A DNA stretch of 64,000 nucleotides from Gracilariopsis chorda (lineage: Eukaryota; Rhodophyta; Florideophyceae; Gracilariales; Gracilariaceae): NCBI GenBank assembly GCA_003194525.1, contig NBIV01000056.1, forward strand, positions 186,001 to 250,000. Direction: 5' to 3'. Positions 1 to 12,182 of this stretch are shown here, piece after piece; within the stretch, counting starts at the first letter, position 1, and every line of letters starts with the position of its first letter. The notes below the pieces were generated by a model. The model was not told where the DNA came from and ran no database searches. It saw nothing but the letters and a program-made list of their open reading frames with translations. The translations under genes were made by a program, and so were the position numbers.

Positions 1-1250
1 GGGTGGTAAATGGAAAAGAACTACACAGCAGAACGTATGGGCTCAACGCCATGGCACGTGTTCGCTGACTCTGCAGTCTTATTGGTGCGTACACGCTGAC
101 TCGCCTATATCAAATAACTGTTCGACATAAAACCCGTCTTCTTAACTGTAATTCGTCGTTTCATATCAAAACAGTACTAAATGTTTTGCAGAAAACGAAC
201 GTTTGGAGCGCCAGTCTCTGAACGCTCAGAAGCCCACCCCTCCAAGAATCCGTTATCATTCCCCTCTAAACCTCGTTAACAAGCTTTAGGAGCTTCGCAC
301 AATCTCACAAGCTTTCAGCGTACGCAATTTGATGAGAGGAAGTAGGTTTACCAAGCACACGAACAATAAGTTTCCCGCAAAACGAACGATAAAAGACACC
401 AAAGCTCGAAACCAGTCAACGCAAACGCAAGGGCTATTTCACATAAATTGGGTGTTTAGTACCTGGGGTACACGTTCAAGCACGGTTGTGGTCATTTGAA
501 GGATATGACCTTCACTTGGCGGAAGTGATGTAGATTTGTGATTGATTTTGAAGCTATCGGCACGCAGCCAACACGCTCGACGAATTTCATTGATATTGGA
601 AAATGGCCTGGTCTGACGATGTCCATTGTTTCTGTTCTCTCTTTTAAAGTACTGCGCTGTCCGCTACGAAACTTTCAAACCTTGTAATCTGGTCAACTAC
701 CAATCTTAAAAAGCATTCAAAACCGTATATAAACAACTAAAAGCTGGGTTGTGGATTCTGAGATTCCTGCATGCCACAAAATGGAGTTCATCCGACGAAT
801 TTCATGTTGGATAGTTACGTCGAGTATTTTAGCTCTTTCTCCGTGGTTCTGCTTTGTCTGAGATCTCAGAGTTTCCATCAACCTGCGAAGACGGAATGGT
901 GGTTTTTGCCGTTACGGGATATTGCGTACTTTAGCCGCCTGAAACAGTATAGTAGTAGCCACCACGGTTAAAGCTCCTCCAATTGCTCGCTTGGGATATC
1001 AAGCATAGAATGAGCTACTTAATGCGAGATATTACACATTTGAAGAATGTCAAATGTTGCAAACGTGCAAAAGATCGTCGCCGATAAGATCCTGCCACAC
1101 AACTCTTGGACAGATCGTAGTAAACGTGACGTTATGTGCAGCCTTTCCTCGTCTCTTTCGTTCTACGGCTCCACTTTCATATAACTGTCCACATATATGA
1201 ATCTAAGTAACAATGACTCAGACGAAGTCGCAGAAAACTAAAACGATTCA
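1..1250. other. Stretch with no recognisable gene
   Basis: No reading frame in this stretch has a recognisable motif or convincing length; the longest is 66 codons. Composition is close to neutral and I see no strong repeat. It lies immediately upstream of a Harbinger transposase relic and could contain the 5' end of that transposon, but I could not pick out a terminal inverted repeat. Confidence 0.5.
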
Positions 1251-2232
1251 ATGTTGGAATCTTCTCGTGATGAGGCTCAACAACTACAAGTCAGTGCCAT
1301 GCAGAACTTTTACACTGCTAGCACAATGTTCTTTCAGTTTATGATGAAAGCAGTTGCGTCACTTCTAAGCGCACTTCTAACCCGCAGAAAACCTCGTCTC
1401 TCCCTTTTTCCTATTACCAAACCGTGGTTTGAAGGTGTCATATCCATCTTTTCAGACAGAGATTTTGAGAGAGCCTTTCGGATGAGTCGAAAAGCATTTG
1501 ACCAGCTTGAAGCCATTCTTACAACAAGCGTTTACTTATGGCGTCACTTGGTGTGCCAAGAAAGACGTATTTCTCTCCGCGTTAAGATCGCTATTGTAAT
1601 TGGAATGATGGCAGGTGCAAGTTTTTACGATCTTATGCTGCTCTATGAAGTAAGTGGAACCAGCATAAGACGTTGTTTTAATCAGTTTGTAAATGTTTTT
1701 CTTGACGTCATGTCGCTTCCGGGCCTACCAAAAGACGAACAAGGTTTGTAGCAAATAGCCATGGGGTTTATGACTTCTCAAATATCTCCAAACCCTTTTT
1801 CAGGCTGTATTGGAGCCATTGATGGGCTTTCCGTGAAAATAAGGAAGCCACCGAATGATGAAAACCGAAGTTCTTTCTACTGCAGAAAAGGGTACTATTC
1901 GATTCCAGGGCAAGCTCTTGTAGACTCTAATTATCGCTTCTTGGACTTCTTTGCACTTGCAGTCGGATTTACTAACGATGCTCTTGCGTTTGCAATATCC
2001 CCGACTAGCAAGACACTTTAAAGAAAGTAATGGACCAGTTGGGTATTACACTGTTTATGACGCGGCCTATACATTGTCTAGTTTTGTTGTCTGCCCCTAC
2101 CCCGGTAAGAATCTTGAGCCATTCAAGGACTCCTTTAATTTCTTTTCGTCGTCAAGGCCCATACATGTACAGCAATCTTTCGGAATTTTAACTGTTCGAT
2201 GGAAGATATTCCGAAATGGAGATATCATCTAT
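1251..2232 (+). pseudogene. PIF/Harbinger transposase, 5' part (split by retrotransposon)
   Basis: This is the first three quarters of a HARBI1-like DDE transposase, the nuclease that would excise and reinsert a PIF/Harbinger transposon. Family landmarks appear in order: the helical N-terminal part with FERAFRMSRKAFDQLE, then ASFYDLMLLYEVSGTSIRR, then GCIGAIDGLSVKI carrying the first catalytic Asp, then YDAAYTLSSFVVCPYPG carrying the second Asp, then QQSFGIL. In known family members that last motif reads (V)EQAFG, so the catalytic Glu appears replaced by Gln. The gene is broken by an in-frame TAG at 1749-1751 and by a one-base frame change near 1985. It stops abruptly at the target duplication of the gypsy element; its C-terminus resumes at 11784 in the same frame. 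Clearly non-functional. Confidence 0.85.
2228..2232. repeat. Target-site duplication (TCTAT), left copy
   Basis: The five bases TCTAT directly before the 5' LTR are repeated directly after the 3' LTR (11784-11788). A 5-bp duplication is usual for Ty3/gypsy integrases, and it fixes both ends of the element to the base. Confidence 0.9.
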
Positions 2233-2757
2233 TGTAGGAGAATGACCATTGGGCATGTAGAGTGGTGAGCTAACCAAAGGTCCGGGCTGGCAGAGGTCAG
2301 ACCATTGCTGGCCTAAATATCCCACGGGGCCAAGCTGGGTGTCGAGGCAGGGGATACCAGGGGACTGTGAGAGTCCCAAGGAACTGTGGCCTCAAGTTTT
2401 ATTATGTAGCTATTTTTATTTAATTTTTAGGATAGTTTCCGGAGTTCAGAGCGCCTCGCCAGCTATATAGGTTGGCTCGAGTGCCACTGATCTCCGAAGA
2501 GTAAAGGCAGGCACCCTCACCGTCTTCTTGCCGTCATATGCAGCCAGTAGGACTCCAAAGGCCTCCAAGCCATCGCTACCATTCTTCCGACCTGTAGGGA
2601 CTTGGGATAGCGCCCGCCCATTGCGCCTCGCTGCCAGTTGGTGCCCGCGTCACTAATAGACCCAGTGGATTGTCACCCCAGTGGTTGGCTGTCTGCCGCT
2701 ACTAACCCCTAGTAGACTACTACCCCAGTTTGCCAAAGGACTTAGAATTCTACTAAA
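2233..2757 (+). repeat. Gypsy 5' LTR (525 bp)
   Basis: Aligns along its whole length with 11259-11783 and has the same length. It starts TGTAGGAG and its end corresponds to CTACTACA of the 3' copy, with the final CA mutated to AA here. Both copies contain a GCTATATAGG tract (near 2461-2472) that could be a TATA-like promoter element for the genomic RNA. Confidence 0.92.
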
Positions 2758-2759
2758 AC

Positions 2760-2772
2760 TGGTCTCCCAACC
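2760..2772 (+). other. Candidate primer binding site of gypsy element
   Basis: TGGTCTCCCAACC begins two bases after the 5' LTR. The leading TGG complements the CCA end of a tRNA, as expected for a 3'-end primer. I could not assign the tRNA species. Confidence 0.45.
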
Positions 2773-2883
2773 TAGAAGCGTACAGGAACAGCCGTTTGGA
2801 CCTTAAGGAAAGAAGTTTACGCATAGGAATTCTACCATTGGACTATTAGTCGACGCAATTGGCTCCAAAGCAACAAAGACCGT

Positions 2884-5067
2884 ATGGATAACCAACAACC
2901 CAATCCAAGGAACGAAGACCAACAAGGAACCCCGGGTGCAGCCGCACCTCCCGCAGTCGCCGTAACCCCATTGGCCGCCCAAGCGGACAATAATAGTGAC
3001 CGTAGGAGTACCTGCAGTCGCTCCGGTGGACTTGTTATAGACCCTGTGGACAATCTTGAAAGGATCACCAGAGATTCGCCATTGGTCGCTCGCCTCCACG
3101 AGAGGATGGATCAGCTCAATCTTCCGCAAGGCCCAAGTAATGATGCAGAACAGCCTCAGGACTTAGCTGCTACCGTAACCACCCCCCGTATGGTGGACGA
3201 TGTCGCCGCTCTTCTATCGCCGCAACTCCGCTCTTGGTGCGAAAATAAAGTGGAGCAGTTCCTTAGGGACCAACTGGATAGAGTATTACGGGAGCGCCTC
3301 TCCTCTTTGGCAGACTAGCTGGTTCCTCAGGTTGTGCAATCAGATTTCCTCGTGGAGTCCATTGCCACGAACATCCAAGGGGAAATCACCCGCCAGGCAG
3401 GCAAATTTCACAGCCCTCGGGCTGTTTCTCAAAGTTTACCATTGGATGTCCATCGGTCAACACACACCGGACCTCAGGGAGCAGCTATAGAAGTAGCCCC
3501 TCGCCTGGGTACAGCACAGGAAGGCCCATTGGCTTATATACCGCCTGGAGAAGAGAGACTTCAGAGGCAAAGAGAGCGTGCGGGAGATAAGACCAATGGA
3601 CAACACAGCGCTCGGTACGCCAACGAGTACCTCGAGGACGATGAAGAGCTCGCACAAAAGGACCTCGTAGATACCGAGACCCATAGGAAGAAGAGACGCA
3701 GCCGAAGGCGTAAGTCGAGGACGAACCATTGGAAGAGGCACCAATCGGAATAGAGCGATGACCATTCGGACTCGTCGGACTCTTCCGATACCGATACGGA
3801 TGAGGCGGATGTTCGGCGCCTCAAACCATTGGTCACGAGTAATGAGCTTTTCCAGAAGGTCTTAGACGTGAACACGTACCGTTTGATGGATCGGTCCACG
3901 CGGTACAGCTCTTCGGTCGCCAAGAAGATTGCCAGGTGGGCGAAGAGAATGCAAATGACCGTCCCGGACGAGTTTTCTGGGAAGGATCCCATTACAGTCC
4001 TTAGGTTCTTGAGCTCGTTCCAGGTGGCCTGTGACCAGAACGGGGTCCATGAAGGAGCGGCGGTTTATTGCTTCCAGTTTTTCCTAAGTGGACAAGCGAA
4101 GGACCAAGTGGTTGCTAAGATCTCCGGCTCGGTCAACCCCATTGATGCCTGAGATCGGAAGCTCTTAAAGACCTATCCAGAGGTTGTTCATTACCTGTTA
4201 GAAACGCATGCGACTGATGAACACATATTGGACGCCTATCAGGACGTAATGGGATACCACCAGAGTTCCAGCATGTCCGAAACGGATTACGCCGACCAAC
4301 TTTGGACTAGAGCCCGCAGGTGCGGGAATGTGTTCTCCGAGGGTCGGCTGAAGCGACATGTTATCGCGGGATTGCTCCGTGTGGTACGGACTCATTTCCG
4401 AAACGACCACACTGCCCATCCGGACCTGACGCTGCGTCAACTGGTGACGTATGCTGAAGGATACGGTAAGACCTATAGGACGTCCCGTCGAACGGGTGAC
4501 GGGGATACTCGGGGTCGCGCAAGACCCCTGACCAGAGGAGTGAAAGCCCACATGGTAGAGTCCCCGTCGGAGTCGGACTCGGCCTTTGGACATTCATACA
4601 CCGCAGATGCTGTTGCGGTGAGCTTCTCCTCAGCTCCGTCAGGAGCACCATTGGCCTTTTCGTCAGGAACGACCACCCTATCAACCCCGGCGACACCCCG
4701 GTATTCTCTGATTGCCCACAGGAAGGACGTCATTACGAAGTCCAATCAGGGCTGTTATATATGTCTTTCCACGTCCCGGCCGTGTCACTGCATAAAGTAT
4801 ATGCCTGAGGACATCCGCAAGGGGATTATGGCGCGAATGGAGGAGAACTATCATGTGTGCCGAGCCGAGAGTTACTTCCGTAGAACCTTCCCTCCGAAGA
4901 CCACTGGAACGCCAGAGAGCTCAAAGTATGTGACTCCCCTGACCACACCGGTGAAGCAACCTGAGGTCACCATGGTTGAAGACCCAAGGAATAGCGTCGA
5001 ATACCTGGACGGACAAGGCGATCTTGCGGTGCCCACGTCGCAGGAAAACGACCAGAGGGACGCATAG
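2884..5067 (+). pseudogene. gag: Gypsy gag, one frame with three nonsense mutations
   Basis: A single reading frame runs from ATG 2884 to TAG 5065-5067 and is interrupted only by in-frame stops at 3316 (TAG), 3751 (TAG) and 4150 (TGA). No frameshift is needed. Intact it would be a capsid protein of about 727 codons. The N-terminal third is acidic and hydrophilic, the middle holds a basic stretch (KKRRSRRRKSR near 3690-3720) and then a capsid-like helical region from about 3830. A cysteine cluster CYIC...CHC near 4750-4795 may replace the usual CCHC knuckle, but the spacing is not canonical. Pol follows in the -1 frame, so a gag-pol frameshift was presumably the original expression strategy. 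CCATTGG recurs many times within it. Confidence 0.8.
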
Positions 5068-8000
5068 AGGGGTATCGTCCCTCTTATAACTGCCGCCTCA
5101 AACCATCAGACTTGCAGAACACAAGAGCTGAGAAGAGAAAGAAACCAGAGGACGAAATGACAGGGGTCTCGAGTCGGGTATATGCTGTGGACCAATGGGA
5201 AGACCTGGAGGACCCATTTTGTGTCCTGAGGAAGGATACCTACAAGATACAGGGAACCTTGGGACTACAGGCCAATACTACAAGGACGTTTACGGCCGTA
5301 TTGGATACTGGAGCAGGCCCCAATCTGGTACATCCGAAGGTCTTACCATTGGGCTGGGAAAGGATGATACAGGAAAAGAAGTCACCGAAGGGAACGGAGG
5401 CATCACGTCGGCTGATGGACAATCGCGGAATACTTCCACTTTACGTCCAATTGGGTCACGTGAAGGTTAAGACTTGGTTTCTTTTATGTCCGAACCTGCG
5501 GCCAGAAGGGATCCTAGGGATGAACTTTATTGATAGATATGTAAAGGCAATCTATCCTGGCCAAAAGAGGGTCGGTTTCCATCCAGGACCACCATTGGCG
5601 ATTGTGGGCTCACGCCCTGGACCCGAGCCTGCCCCAAATAAGGTCAAATTTCCAACGAAGACCGTGTCCAACAAGGTCAGATTGGCAAAAGTGATAGTCA
5701 TACCGCCTATGACCCAGGTAGCTGCTGCAGCGGTATGCGAGTGCTCAGGTCTGGTTTTGTTGCAAAACCATCCCAAGTTTGTAACGAAACACCTTTCTCT
5801 CATGGCCAATGGAGTAATGAAGTGGTACCCAACCGGCCCTTTGCGATCACCATGAGCAACTTCCGTAACAAGCCTACAAGGCTACCCAAGGGTGCAGTGG
5901 TGGGGGTATCTATGCCTGCTCCAGTGGCCATTATGGAGATTGATGCGGAGAAGTTGCTTCCTGGGGGTGAACCACCGGCCAATTGGGAAAACGACGTCAA
6001 CCTTGGCGATGACTTTGAACCATATAGGAAACAAGTCATTGATCTCCTCAAGGACTTTGCTAGCATGTGGAGTGGAAAGCTGGGCGAGATGGATGCCACA
6101 AGGCATCGAATTGACCTTAATGACGGGGCCACACCCCAATATCAGCATCCATATCGGACTGCCCTAAAAGGAAGAGAGGTGGTTGCCAAGGAGGTTGAGA
6201 AAATGAAGTCCGCTGGGGTCATTGGGCGTGCACCATCCACTGAGCCCGAATGGGCTAGCCCTTTTGTCTTAGTGGCCAAGAAGGACGGGACCGTACGGTT
6301 TTGTATTGATTACCGCAAACTAAATGCGGTGACCAAGAGGGATACTTATTGTATCCCCCGCATGGACGACTGTTTAGATTCCTTTGGGGACGCGCAAATT
6401 TTCACCACGTTGGATGCCGATTATGGGTATTGGCAGGTTCACATGGACGAAAAGGCGAGATCACTGACTACCTTCACGACCCAAGAGAGATTATTCCGAT
6501 TTACACGGATGCAATTTGGTCTTATGAATGCGCCAGCTACTTTCCAGCGGGCCATGGACATCATTTTGTCCAGGGTCAAATGGAAGTTCGCCTTGGTCTA
6601 TCTAGATGATGTGATCATATTTTCCAGGTCCATTAGGGAACACTTCGCACATGTGAAGGCAGTCCTTAGGTTACTCCAGCAGGCTGGTGTCACACTGAAA
6701 TTGAAGAAGTGTTTCTTCTTCCAGCCCTCCGTGGACTACTTTGGCCATGTGGTCCTGCCGGGTAAACTCCAAGTGGCCCAAGTCACAACAAAGGCCATAA
6801 GGGAAGCACGAACCCCTAGGACCCATACGAAATTGCCCTCCTTCCTTGGCCTTTGTAATGTTTACCGTAGGTTTGTCCCAGGGTTCGCAAAAATTGCGGC
6901 ACCTCTCAATGAGATGCTGAAAAAAAGGGACCCCTTCGGAATTTGACGACCTCACGGACAAGCATTATGAGGCCTATCAGAACCTCAAGGACCATTTGGT
7001 TAGTCCGCCGGTCTTAGCGCTACCCAAGGCCAATAAAACGTATATCCTAGATACGTACTCATTTGCGACCCAAGTGGGCTGTGCCCTTCTACAAGAGCAG
7101 AAGTCCCCAAAGGATTATTGCCCAATTGGCTACTAGAGTAGGTCCCTGACCAAGGCCGAAAGAAACTATAGCACCACGGAAAAGGAATTTTTGGCCATCG
7201 TGTGGTCAGTGCTGCATCTTTGGCCTTATTTGGAAGGAACTCGCTTTACCATTAGGACAGATGAGCACTCCGTCCGCTGGCTACTGAACATGACGGACGC
7301 ATCCTCCCGTCTGGCCTGATGGAGATTGCGCCTGGCCGAATTCGATTACGAAGTGACCCATAGGCCAGTGCTGAAACATCAGGCCGCAGATGCGCTGTCA
7401 CGCATCCTGACCGATGGTACAGACCAAACTCCTCTGGACGATGAGATTCCCACCATCTGGGACGGACCACAGTACACTGATGACGAGGGAGAGGAACCAC
7501 CGGTGGCTGAGGTGAGAATGGCCGAATGGACGGACGGACACGGCGCAGCGATCTTATGCGCCGTGGACTGGGAAGATCTACCGTTGGATATCCATATGGC
7601 CCAGCCGGAAAGCGCGGATCTTACGCCAATACCCCTCGAGGAATTCCTTCAGGCCCAGAAAACGGACGAATACTGCGCCCAGATAGGAGAGAAAGTAGGG
7701 ACCCTTGGGTCACTGTGTGATTATGACAGCCGAGGCATATTATGTCGCAGGTCACCATTGGACGGAGCGATACAACGGGTAGTGCCTAAGGCCTTACGGG
7801 CACGCCTTCTTTACCTCGCGCACTATCCGAGGTTGGCTGGCCATCCTGGAGGGACTAAGATGTATCAGACCCTGAGGAGATACTTTTACTGGCCCCTGAT
7901 GGCCAATGACATAATGGAGACCGCAAGGACTTGTGCAGCATGCGCAAAGATCCGAGGGACAAGAGTGGTACATCAAGGAAAACTGAAGTTATTCCCAGCG

Positions 8001-9417
8001 GCCGGGTCTTTGGAGTTCATTGCTATGGATATCCTAGGGCCATTTCCGAAGTCGACCCACAGCAACCGATTTATATTGGTGATGACCGATCGGTTTAACA
8101 AATTGACCCGAGCAATTCCGCTCAAATCAACAACCGCCGAGGACGCCGCCATGGCTTTTCTTGTCCATTGGATTTATCCCTATGGATTGCCGCTCTTTCT
8201 CCTTACGGACAATGGCTCTCAGTTTATCTCCAAATTCTTTTGAGCATGTGTGCTCGGCCTTAGGTCTAAAACATCTCCTTACCACCGCGTACCATCCTCA
8301 GACCAATGGACAAGCCGAAAGGTTTAACCGGTCCCTGGCCAAGAGGCTAATTCACTACGTTTCCGAGCACCAATTGGAATGGGATGACTATGTCCAGCCG
8401 GTGGTCTATGCATATAATAATCAAGTGCATAAGTCCACTGGTACAACTCCGTTTGATCTCACCCTCGTACTTGCCCCTGCGCCGTACATGGTTGACCTAC
8501 AGGACTTAGGAGCACCTCAGGACATAACGGAGGAAATGACTCCCGCCCAGGCCGAACGGTATTTGCGGAAGCGAATTGATTCTATCTTGAAGGCCGCACA
8601 GACCATGTTGGACAAAGCGCAAGCGCGCTATAAGGCCGACTTCGATCGGTCAGTTTGGTTTACACAGCAAATGGCCGTGGGAGATTACGTCCACTTGGAC
8701 AGACCACCGAAGGAAAAGCCCAAGGACGAGAACATCACCAAGAGGCTGCTGCCAAAGTCCACTGGGCCCTTCAAGGTACTTAAGTCTCTTGGGCACACGG
8801 TTACTATCGACCGAGATGGGCTCCAGGACACAATCAAAATGGACCAAGTCTCTCTGGCGCCACGCCCACCTTCAACTGAACCATTGGACTCGCGCGCTCT
8901 CCCTTCGTCCGATCTCCCACCCTCCATCCCTACGCAACCACTCGTCAATGATCCTACAGTGCCTCTGGAACCGCAGGTCTCTGCGGATTCAGAAGGCCCT
9001 TCCCCCGATGGCTACGGTCCCCTGGACGGAATGGTACTCCCTGAAGAAGTACCAAACCCTAGGGACATCGCTACGCGGACCACCAACTCTGTTCCTTCGG
9101 ACGCTGATGGATACGGCTCCTTGGACCAAATGGACTTGCCGGAGGACGCCGAAGTTGACAACCAACGGGAATATGTTCTTGACCCTATCGTCTCCGCTGG
9201 GGTGACCGACGACGGCAAAGTGCGTTACAAAGTCCGCTGGTATGGCTACGAGCCCAAGAAAGATACTTGCCTCCTGAGTTCAGACATCCCGGACAACTTT
9301 GTGGCCCGGTATTGGTCAAAAACAAGCCACACGGAGCATGACCTTAAGGAGTATCCCTGGCCACAAATTTGTGCCAACACGGGCCTAATCCGCCTCCACC
9401 CAATAGGAACACTGTAG
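5067..9417 (+). pseudogene. pol: Gypsy pol: protease, RT, RNase H, integrase, chromodomain
   Basis: The frame opens opposite the gag stop and carries, in order: aspartic protease (VLDTGAG near 5300); reverse transcriptase with LDADYGYWQV and YLDDVIIFS (about 6240-6640); RNase H (ILDTYSFATQVGCALLQ, STTEKEFLAIVWSV); integrase with an HHCC zinc finger (HYPRLAGH...CAAC near 7815-7945) and catalytic MDILGPF, LTDNGSQF and QAERFNRS; and a C-terminal chromodomain (RYKVRWYGYEPKKDTCL near 9220-9270). Breaks are frame changes near 5820, in an A-run near 6930 and in a T-run near 8240, plus TAG at 7134 (where relatives have Trp) and TGA at 7317. Terminates with TAG 9415-9417. Catalytic residues are otherwise preserved, so decay followed a functional past. 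Confidence 0.9.
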
Positions 9418-11258
9418 CTGCCCACGGAACCGCCTCCTGCTTGCCGTCGCCTGCCATGGCGCACGGAAACGCTGCTCGCTCACCCCCACTCGCTGGCCTC
9501 AAGCATGTTCTTCCTAAGGTCCCGCCACGATGATGGCCAAATGGTACTTCACATAACTCCGAAGTCCCTGGGTCATCAAGGCCAAAAACATCAGGAACGA
9601 AGCGCAGATGGCTCACCTATAAGGAGAGTGCACCCAAAACCCCAGGGACTTTGTAGGAACTCTTACCTCATGGACCGAAAACATGCTTTCCCCATTGGAG
9701 CTGAGGTCATTTTCCTGCAGTTTTCTGCATTTCACCCGCCGGTTTGGTCGGCCTTGTGGGATATTGGGACACTAGAGACCGTTTCACAGGACGGTATGAC
9801 CATTTGGTTGTTGATGCTCCAGAACACTGGAACTATTCGCAATGGAAGATTTCCCTCCTTTGGGCGGCCTTTGATTTCAAGTCCCTTGATATAAAACTAT
9901 GGAACAGCATCGTTTTATAACTGTAATGGCCATAGATGTGCAAAGGAAGACCTCCGGACAGATTTGTATGAGGCGCACCAAGTTGAATCTGCAAAATGGT
10001 TTTTGACGCCATTTGGGCAGGTTTTTTGGACGACCCCAAAGGTGGAACTAGTTCGTACAACCCAGGCCGCTGGATCTAGACTACTTATTGTACTTTCTTC
10101 CACTGGAAAATACCCAAACGTAGATATGAGCAAGACCTTTAGGAATCGACAAGCGCTGGATGGGTCAGAAACATTCACTGGATTGCATGGTCGAAATCGT
10201 TGTATTTGGGCCATATGGACAGGTTTTCCCTGAGGTCACTGGACGCTGAAGACAAGAACCCGATGGGTCTTACAACCAGATTGGGTCATGCCAAGAGCTT
10301 CAGTACTCTTTGCAAGCCATTTGGCCGGGATTCGGCGCGGGTTTCGTGGCCCAGGAGGAAATTCCGACATGGCCTCCGGCCGACCCTGGCGGGTCAAGTG
10401 CTTCCACATGGGAGAATTGTGTTCCATTGGTCACATCGTTGGTCCAGAGTTGCGTCCCTTTGGTGCGCGCCCTGCTCTGCTGGACGGACTGGCTTTTGGG
10501 AGCACAGAAAGGGAATGTGGCTGACCACCATGGATGGTACCTGGGCCTTTAGGCTGCTTTTCCAGAGGGCGAAGAAGGTTGATGGCAGCAATCCGGACCG
10601 GTCTAACGGTTTAGGTTCTTTCTGTGGCGTACTCCACAGCCCTCCATGACCATGTGGGCTCATTCCACGCACATTCTGGCCGTGTGTGAAGGAGAATTTG
10701 GCATGGCGTCCGGCCGGCCCTGGCAGGCCAGGTCATTCCCCTTTGGTTCTATGAACTCCGTTGGTACTTGGATGATGTCAGTGAGCGGTCCAGATGGTTG
10801 TGCACTAACTTCTACCACTTGGCTCGGTGGCTGAGTTGTGTGAACCGACCAGTGGTGTGCTCTTGCACTAGATGAACAGAGGGCCCCAAGGGGGTCATGA
10901 AAGCGGTTCATAGGGAAAATGTGACGACATCGCCGTCGACCACCGAGGATGAGCTCTACCTAAGAAGGACTAATTCAGGGCTGAAACATGGGCATAGTAT
11001 TCTATCTTCAGCCCCCCAAAGAGGTCGTATGGAATGGGCCACGTCTGGAACTAGCAAAGACGTTGAGGGAAATTTGAAATAGCCTCCGGCAGGCCTTAGA
11101 AGGCCAAAAGTTCCCCTTGGGTTTGAAGGACATGCCACAGTGGTGCGTTTTACCGAAAACTCCTCATTCGCTGAGGCGACCAGTGGGAATGCAAATAGAA
11201 CGAAAAGGCTCGATAGGAAACGAATCCTATGGGACGTCGGATTTTAAAGACGGAAGTC
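9418..11258 (+). other. Non-coding tail of the gypsy element, with diverged internal repeats
   Basis: Between the end of pol and the 3' LTR lie 1.84 kb with no convincing reading frame. A module containing GCCTCCGGC or GCGTCCGGC, preceded by GGAAATT-like sequence and followed by a GGTC/GGCC-rich stretch, recurs near 10372, 10703 and 11082. This suggests an old direct repeat with a period of about 330-380 bp. A polypurine tract just before the 3' LTR is not obvious; AAAGACGGAAG near 11248 is the nearest candidate. Confidence 0.6.
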
Positions 11259-11783
11259 TGTAGAAGAATGACCATTGGGCATGTGGAGTGATGAGGTAAC
11301 CAAAGGACCGGGCTGGCAGAGGTCAGACCATTGCTGGCCTAAATATCCCACGTGGCCAAGCTGGGTGTCGAGGTAGGGGATACCAGGGGAATTTGAGAGT
11401 GCCAAAGCACTGTAGTCTCAAGTTTTATTATGTAGCACGTTTTATTTAATTTTTAGGATAGTTTCCGGAGTTCAGAGCGCTTCGCCAGCTATATAGGTTG
11501 GCTCGAGTGCCGCCGATCTCCGAAGAGTAAAGGCAGGCATCCTCACCGTCTTCTTGCTGTCATATGCAGCCAGTAGGACTCCAAAGGCCTCCAAGCCATC
11601 GCTACCATCCTCCCGATCTGTAGAGACTTGAGATACGTTCTGCCCATTGCGCCTCGCTGCCAGTTGGTGCCCGCGTCACTAATAGACCCAATGGATTGTC
11701 ACCCAAGTGGTTGGCCCTCTGCCGCTACTAACCCCTAGTAGACTACTACCCCAGTTGGCCAAAGAACATAGTATTCTACTACA
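11259..11783 (+). repeat. Gypsy 3' LTR (525 bp)
   Basis: Pairs with 2233-2757 and has the same length. It starts TGTAGAAG and ends CTACTACA, giving TGTAG/CTACA inverted termini. It is followed at once by the right copy of the target duplication TCTAT. Confidence 0.92.
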
Positions 11784-12043
11784 TCTATTCGGTTGAGGAT
11801 TGCATCTCCATTGTTGGAGTGGTAATGATATTGAATGACTTTGTTATTGATTCGAAGCCATTGAGTCGGTACGTTTACGACGAGGAAGATTTGCTTAAGT
11901 TGCGATCTGAAATGGACAACTGGCTTATCTCAATACGTTCTATGTCTCTACCTGATTTGGAAACCGAAAGAGGTTTCATACGGGCGAAGTTACGTGAAGT
12001 CCTAGTCGAAAAGGGGCAACTTCGGCCTAATCCGACTTTGTAG
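11784..12043 (+). pseudogene. PIF/Harbinger transposase, 3' part
   Basis: This is the C-terminal end of the transposase that begins at 1251. Removing the gypsy element with one TCTAT copy lets the codons before 2232 continue in the same frame through SVEDCISIVGVVMILNDFVID. That stretch matches the HARBI1-family helix usually written (M)ILHNFVID. The remaining 60 residues are helical and charged and end at TAG 12041-12043. The tail itself has no internal stop, so the breaks in the gene are upstream and at the insertion. Confidence 0.85.
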
Positions 12044-12182
12044 CCTTTGTGCCGTTCATGTTGTGCAGTGCACTCTTCTCGTTCGGAAACCAAACATTGC
12101 ATTGTAGGGCATCTGACGTCGATTTGCGTCGACACCGTGTCGCAGTCGCTTCGAACATTTGCACTGGCTTCGCTGACGAAAA

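Larger units (their letters stand above)
2233..11783 (+). mobile_element. Ty3/gypsy chromovirus, complete but decayed
   Basis: A 9.55-kb LTR retrotransposon reading left to right: 5' LTR, leader with candidate primer site, gag, then pol in the order protease, reverse transcriptase, RNase H, integrase, chromodomain. A 1.8-kb non-coding tail and the 3' LTR follow. The integrase-last order and C-terminal chromodomain place it in the chromovirus branch of Ty3/gypsy. The LTRs begin TGTAG and the 3' copy ends CTACTACA; the 5' copy ends CTACTAAA through one substitution. By hand the two LTRs are roughly 90-93 percent identical, so the insertion is old. Gag carries three in-frame stops and pol carries two stops plus about three frame changes, so it is not autonomous. 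It sits inside a Harbinger transposase gene. Confidence 0.93.
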
